From Erigeron canadensis (taxonomy: Eukaryota; Streptophyta; Magnoliopsida; Asterales; Asteraceae), in NCBI RefSeq assembly GCF_010389155.1, contig NC_057763.1, positions 40,592,645 through 40,656,644 on the forward strand: a stretch of DNA of 64,000 nucleotides, written 5' to 3'. This document shows, piece after piece, positions 59,698-64,000 of this stretch. The position numbers and the translations under genes are program-made. The number at the start of each line of letters is the position of its first letter. Position 1 is the first letter of the stretch. The notes beneath the pieces were generated by a model. The model worked only from the letters and a program-made list of their open reading frames with translations, had not been told where the DNA came from and did not search any database.

Positions 59698-61365
59698 GGT
59701 TAGCAATTGAAACTCGATATCTTCTTTGCGAATAAATTGGAGCAAAAATGAAATATATATATACACACAAACTATATATTGAATCTCCATGATATATGAA
59801 GAGATCGAGCTCACCAACTTGGACATAAAAATTATAATTTTAAAATCTGTTAATTAATTACCAACTTGGACATATCACATGTTTATTGATTACTAGAAGA
59901 TTTTATGTTCATGCTAGATCGAATATATTAAACTATAAAGATATCAATATACACGCATGATGTGTGATAATTAAATATGGTTCTTTAAAAACACTTTAAT
60001 TAAATAACAAAATTAAACCACGTGTATATAGCTCTCCGCGAACCGGTTAAAACAGCGTACTTAGCCATGGAAATTCACATTTCCAAAAAAAAAACCAGAA
60101 AAATATTTTGCAAGCTGGTAAGCTACTTAGCCATGGGGTCCTATCAAAAGGCGATATTACTTTTGCACTTAATCCAGTTAGACATTTTGTCACCTAATTC
60201 ACTCAATACTTAATAGTTAAAAAAACAAACCGACCCACTCATCCACTACAACAGATCATGGCACGGTTATGCTTTTTGAAGTGTGTAAATCTTAAAATAA
60301 GTGTGGAAGAAAATGCCTGTGACATATAACCGTAGTGTAATATATGTTGATCTCAATATAGAATACATATAACACATCAAGATCAATATAGATAAATTGA
60401 GTAATTAATCCAGAAGATATGAATTGCTCTTTTTTTTTTATCAATGAAATGACTAAATTATCATGTAAATGGATAAGAATTGGCACTGATGATGTTTAAA
60501 ATAAGATATAAATTATCATGTAAATGTGTATACATATGATCTTTATATTGATGTTATCATTAATATTATACTAACATAACCTATAGCATCCATGTAATTA
60601 AAGTGGAAAGTATATTAGCATCCAGACGGACCTTCAACCTTATAATATGAATGAATAGCCCAAACTTTTCCGAGAGAGAAACAAAAAGTTAGCCCAAATC
60701 AAATTTGGATAAGAAAACAAAGAATGAAAGAAGGGCTCACCCAAAAGAAGAGGTCCACATACAGAGTATCTACACTGGCCGTTATCCAAATGGACGCCCA
60801 ATTTGACCAAACGAAAGATTCACTCGTATAATCCACACATGTATGTGATTGACGCTAATTGTTATTTCATTTTTGAAAATATTCACAAGTAATAATGGAT
60901 CGTCTAAGTTGAAATTTGATCGGAACTTTGGTTAAAAACTCTAATGGAAAAAGTCTAGGGTTTTAAAAAAAAGAGTGATAAATCTACAATACTTTTTAGC
61001 CATCTACAACAACTGTATATGTTATACTGCACAGAGTACAATTGTATAAAGCATGTATTGTTGTAGATGGTTAAATCTTGTTAGAGACTTCCTAAAATAT
61101 AGGCTCAAAACTAAAGTTTAACTCTTAATCAATTGAACGTTGAACTTGAAGGGGCTGAAGTGATGTTTATCCCTTTCCAAGTTTTCCATCATAAACTATG
61201 TTATAGAAAAACATATATCAAATTACTTTTATCCACTTAATGATCACACTAGCTTGATACAGTTTATTTTTAATTAAGAACAAACTACAAATTGACAAAA
61301 TAAATAAAAAAAATTGTACAAGTTACAAACAATTAATCGTCATGCTACACAACATTAACGAACAA
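59698..61365. other. Upstream of the SABATH gene, downstream of the SBP gene
   Basis: Apart from the SABATH relic (60331-60465), no gene is seen. A 13-bp inverted repeat, ccatctacaacaa at 61000-61012 and ttgttgtagatgg at 61058-61070, could form a hairpin with a 45-nt loop. Confidence 0.45.
60331..60465 (-). pseudogene. 3'-end relic of a second SABATH gene
   Basis: Resembles the last codons and 3' flank of the gene at 57608-59697. It encodes NLVISLIKK like the true C-terminus, and downstream shares words such as gatctcaatatagaatacat and gatcaatataga. Nothing of the rest of the gene is seen nearby. It is on the same strand, about 0.6 kb upstream of the intact gene, as expected for a tandem duplicate that was later deleted. 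Confidence 0.7.
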
Positions 61366-62392
61366 TTACGATATATACTCGGCCCACTCTTCTGGGTCCT
61401 TAGACTTCCCCTTCATGGACAAAAGGCCGAAATCCAATGCTTGATGAGAAGTATTTTGATGATGACTTAGAAACTGCCTGGCAACCGTAGATACTCTATT
61501 GGCTACAATAAGCTCAAAAAGAGCGTCGCTGCATCTTGAGGACAGGTCGCCCGAAGAGATCCAGCTGCTGGGTTCAATTTTCGGAGATGACAGAAGAGAG
61601 CGAGCAGCAGCAGCATATCCTTGCTCTAAATATTCTGGTGGTGTTGACCACGTAGTAGACAACAAACCTTGAAGTGGTAGTTGCTCCATCATGGAATGAT
61701 TTTCTTAATTTGACATATATATATAATGTTTAAAAGTAAGATTAGTTTTTCGAAGATTTTTCGTCCCAACATATTTTTATACACATACTTATCAAAATGT
61801 ATCTATCCTGTTTATTTATTTTTGGTGAAAATTCAAATATCAAAAGTCAATACATATGCGGGGGTTAATTTCATTTTCATAAACCTACTTAGGAAATTTT
61901 AAGTGTGGTGTTGTCTCGCACCCAAATTAGGCGAAAAACTTACTTTTTAATATTTTTTTTTTACAAAATAGGATGTGAGGACTTTTCACTTAAGTTGGGT
62001 GTGAGACCCACACTCACTTTTTCCAGATATTCATGTACAACTCCATCAGTTTTTATTAAAATTGACTCATAGAATTGATCGAACAGTATGTACTTCAGAA
62101 GATGGGAGGGAGTATTATATCTCATTAGCTTAACTAATAGTAAAACTAGTCAAAACTGCAAAGTTTTCTTAAGGCAAAAATGTATGTACGTACGTGTTGA
62201 ATGAATGAATATATAGAGAGATGATGATTATATAGAGAGGAAATGAATATACCTTGAGAGTGAGGAAAGTTGGGTGGGAGAAAATTGGAATGAGTTCCTT
62301 GCGGCAGCTGTTTTCTTCTTCGCTGATTATGTCCTTGTAATCGTCTTCTGCAGCTCCTCTTTGCTTCATCGAACTCCGTCACTCCATGAAAC
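61366..62392 (-). CDS. SPL: SBP-box transcription factor (SPL), partial: last two exons
   Basis: Exons 62392-62253 and 61703-61366, minus strand, joined in frame (158 codons and stop). The first exon codes for [20 protein letters not shown] and HNQRRRK, the end of the SBP DNA-binding domain: last zinc-ligand cysteine (RSC) and the bipartite nuclear signal. The acceptor at 62392 lies just after the expected QQCSR, the conserved intron position of SBP genes, so the exon with the first zinc finger is missing and should lie beyond 64000 or be lost. The tail of about 150 residues has no other domain and ends EEWAEYIS. It carries a miR156 target site. SBP proteins bind GTAC cores and control phase change and flowering. 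Whether the gene is intact cannot be judged. Confidence 0.88.
61588..61607 (-). promoter_or_regulatory. miR156/157 target site in the SPL coding sequence
   Basis: The plus strand reads TGACAGAAGAGAGCGAGCAG. Relative to miR156 (UGACAGAAGAGAGUGAGCAC) this is a match at 18 of 20 positions, one difference being a G:U wobble in the duplex and the other at the miRNA 3' end. It encodes ARSLLSS where most SPLs have ALSLLS. The site predicts cleavage of the transcript by miR156. Confidence 0.85.
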
Positions 62393-62628
62393 CTGATCAA
62401 AATTATGTATATATACGCACCTTATTGTTATGCAAAACGTATATATCAATCTATCCATGATATATATGATTTGTTACTGAAATAAAGAAGAGACCTGCCT
62501 AATTTAATTTATTAATTAGTTAATATAAATATAATATTGCTAATGACATCCCTGAGTGTTACGTTGTTTATTAAAGAATCATATGCATTAGCAGTTACAC
62601 GTACATAAATTTCCTCCCCATAAAGAAA

Positions 62629-63546
62629 GAATTGCATATATATCCAAATATACTATCAAAATTACAAATATCCCCAATTAAATTCTTAAATCACAAATAT
62701 ATCCAATTTTATACTTTGGCATAGATATGACAAAAAAATACCCTTAATTGATCTGATTAATTATTGCAATCTTAGTTTGTATGACTCTCTTTCTCTCCCT
62801 TTCATCATTGTTCTTTCGTTGTCTCTAACTCTCTCTCTCTCCCAAGAAATAAAATTTATCCTCTTGTTTTTTTTTCCTTCTGAACATCACGGTTGTAATC
62901 TATTATTCTCAAGTTGCACTCAACCAACCGTCCAACCCATTTACATCATCAATAAAATCTATATAAATGTTTTCATTTTCTTTTTGATGGTGACATTTTT
63001 TAGTTATACCATGTGAATAATTACGTTGCTGAGAAAAAAAATATATATCAGAGATGAACAAATGCAGAACAAGAATCCTATTAGACAGAATATTATCTGT
63101 GATGTATATGTTTTGTAAAATAGGTGATGCATTTGAGATGCTAATAATTATATCAACAATATTACCAAGGTAATGAGCAAAAGTCAATGTTTTCATATTT
63201 ATCAATTAAACTCCAATTACATTACATATACAAGTATGTGACGGTCCCCCTTTTCTAATTTGATTTGAACTTGCGTGTATCTGCAAACAGAGGCAATGAC
63301 AATCTAATTCAGAGTATTGAATAGAATTTTTGCTTTTAAGATGGTTTTGGTTTTATTAGTTGAAAACATGGCATGAATTTAAGCTAAAGGATACAATGGT
63401 CGTGACATAAAATGTATTTGGTAAAATAAATATAGATGGGTAAATCTGTGTATATAAATGATAAAGTTGGGTATATTTGTTATTTAAAATTTGGATTGGG
63501 AATATTTGTAATTTTAATAGCATATTTAGGTATATATGCAATTCTC
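62629..63546. mobile_element. Foldback element with about 85-bp inverted arms
   Basis: The left arm 62629-62715 and right arm 63461-63546 are imperfect inverted repeats (both read gaattgcatatata, then aaattacaaatat, then caaatata(t/c)cca). The interior has no coding sequence. No clear target duplication; superfamily uncertain. Confidence 0.65.
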
Positions 63547-63704
63547 CCTTAACTATTTCAATTGACAAAAATAAAAACTAATACACTTTGACTTGTATGT
63601 TTAATAAGTTAGTCAAAATTTTCCCTTTAAATAATGTGTGTTCAGTTAGAATTGAATTTTCATAATAGAAGAAAATTTTAAATACAATTAATGTAATTAT
63701 ATGT

Positions 63705-63818
63705 GGCCGGAGGTCTCTATGGAAGCAGTCTCTCTACCTTTGTGTAGAGGTAAGACTGTCTACAGCTTACCTCCCCCATACCCCGCGCAGGGATTGGGTC
63801 CTATTGTTGTTGTTGTTG
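63705..63818 (+). mobile_element. Au-like SINE, probably 5'-truncated, with 19-bp TSD
   Basis: The body contains ggccggaggtctctatggaa, gtagaggtaagactgtctac and ccccgcgcagggattgggtc, and ends in (TTG)n, the layout of the Au SINE family of plants. A perfect 19-bp direct repeat aattaatgtaattatatgt flanks it at 63686-63704 and 63819-63837. The body is shorter than full-length Au SINEs and lacks the tRNA-like head. The exact TSD suggests a recent insertion. Confidence 0.88.
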
Positions 63819-63948
63819 AATTAATGTAATTATATGTTATTCTTGTATATTAATGGTCCTAAAAACCAAAGTTAAATAAGAAGTCGTTAGACGCTTTTAG
63901 GTTGGTTGACTATGGGTTGGGAGTACTTGCACCTATATATGCGGGGAG

Positions 63949-63983
63949 TACTCCGTAGGTCAAAGTAGCCAAGACACGGAGTA
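63949..63983. repeat. Short palindrome with Stowaway-like ends
   Basis: TACTCCGT at 63949-63956 and ACGGAGTA at 63976-63983 with 19 bp between. These resemble the ends of Stowaway MITEs with nearly all of the interior lost. Confidence 0.5.
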
Positions 63984-64000
63984 TTAGGAGTAATCGGACA

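Larger units (their letters stand above)
62393..64000. other. Probable SPL intron 1 or upstream DNA
   Basis: No coding exon for the first part of the SBP domain was found on the minus strand. The segment holds the foldback element at 62629-63546, a SINE at 63705-63818 and a small palindrome at 63949-63983. If the SPL gene is intact, this is all intron. Confidence 0.5.

Noticed and set aside
1..64000. CRISPR array, operon or phage-like module
   Set aside because: No regularly spaced direct repeats with unique spacers and no prokaryotic gene organisation; all confident genes are plant nuclear genes.

Overview
The window looks like nuclear DNA of a flowering plant, most likely a eudicot. Genes have many AT-rich introns with GT-AG borders, intergenic DNA is AT-rich and full of MITE, hAT, Helitron and SINE fragments, and every confident protein belongs to a plant family (germin-like, SABATH methyltransferase, SBP-box, plant NUP62, plant ALC1-like remodeller). 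The repeat style would fit an asterid, possibly Asteraceae, but that is an inference. No bacterial, viral or organellar segment and no CRISPR array was seen.

Layout. 1-9484 has no gene: LTR-like ends, a 20-23 bp minisatellite, a hAT element with a perfect 8-bp target duplication, a Mutator-like foldback MITE with 9-bp target duplication, a Stowaway MITE, Helitron ends and a tRNA-derived SINE. 9485-14478 holds four intronless germin-like genes arranged as a mirror image (A-, B+, B'-, A'+), with two divergent promoter regions. 16586-17972 is a three-exon 2-oxoglutarate/Fe(II) dioxygenase on the minus strand. 19409-27751 is a 17-exon SNF2 helicase with a C-terminal macro-like domain (ASG3/CHR10, ALC1-like), minus strand, with an 8-nt microexon and one probable GC-AG intron. 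27752-31687 is a pile of nested transposon remnants ending in a decayed Helitron that still carries the end of its helicase. 31688-38013 is NUP62 (nine exons). 38014-45333 has no recognised gene, but minus-strand pieces between about 41.8 and 44.2 kb look like exons of an unidentified transcript. 45334-51453 is mitochondrial elongation factor G (19 exons). 51454-53863 is nested hAT and Helitron material. 54749-57090 is the MAGE-domain NSE3 subunit of SMC5/6 (six exons). 57608-59697 is a SABATH methyltransferase (four exons, minus), with the tail of a lost duplicate 0.6 kb upstream. 61366-62392 holds the last two exons of a miR156-targeted SBP-box transcription factor whose first exon is not in the window.

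The genes do not form one pathway. The housekeeping genes (ASG3, NUP62, mEF-G, NSE3) look intact: their exons join in frame from start to stop. The germin-like cluster, the dioxygenase and the SABATH gene are the lineage-variable part; the germin-like cluster and the SABATH locus show signs of local duplication. I found no convincing new biological system. The strongest points for follow-up are the mirror-image germin-like cluster, the ASG3 microexon, the variant miR156 site, the SABATH SAM-motif substitutions and the unidentified spliced locus.
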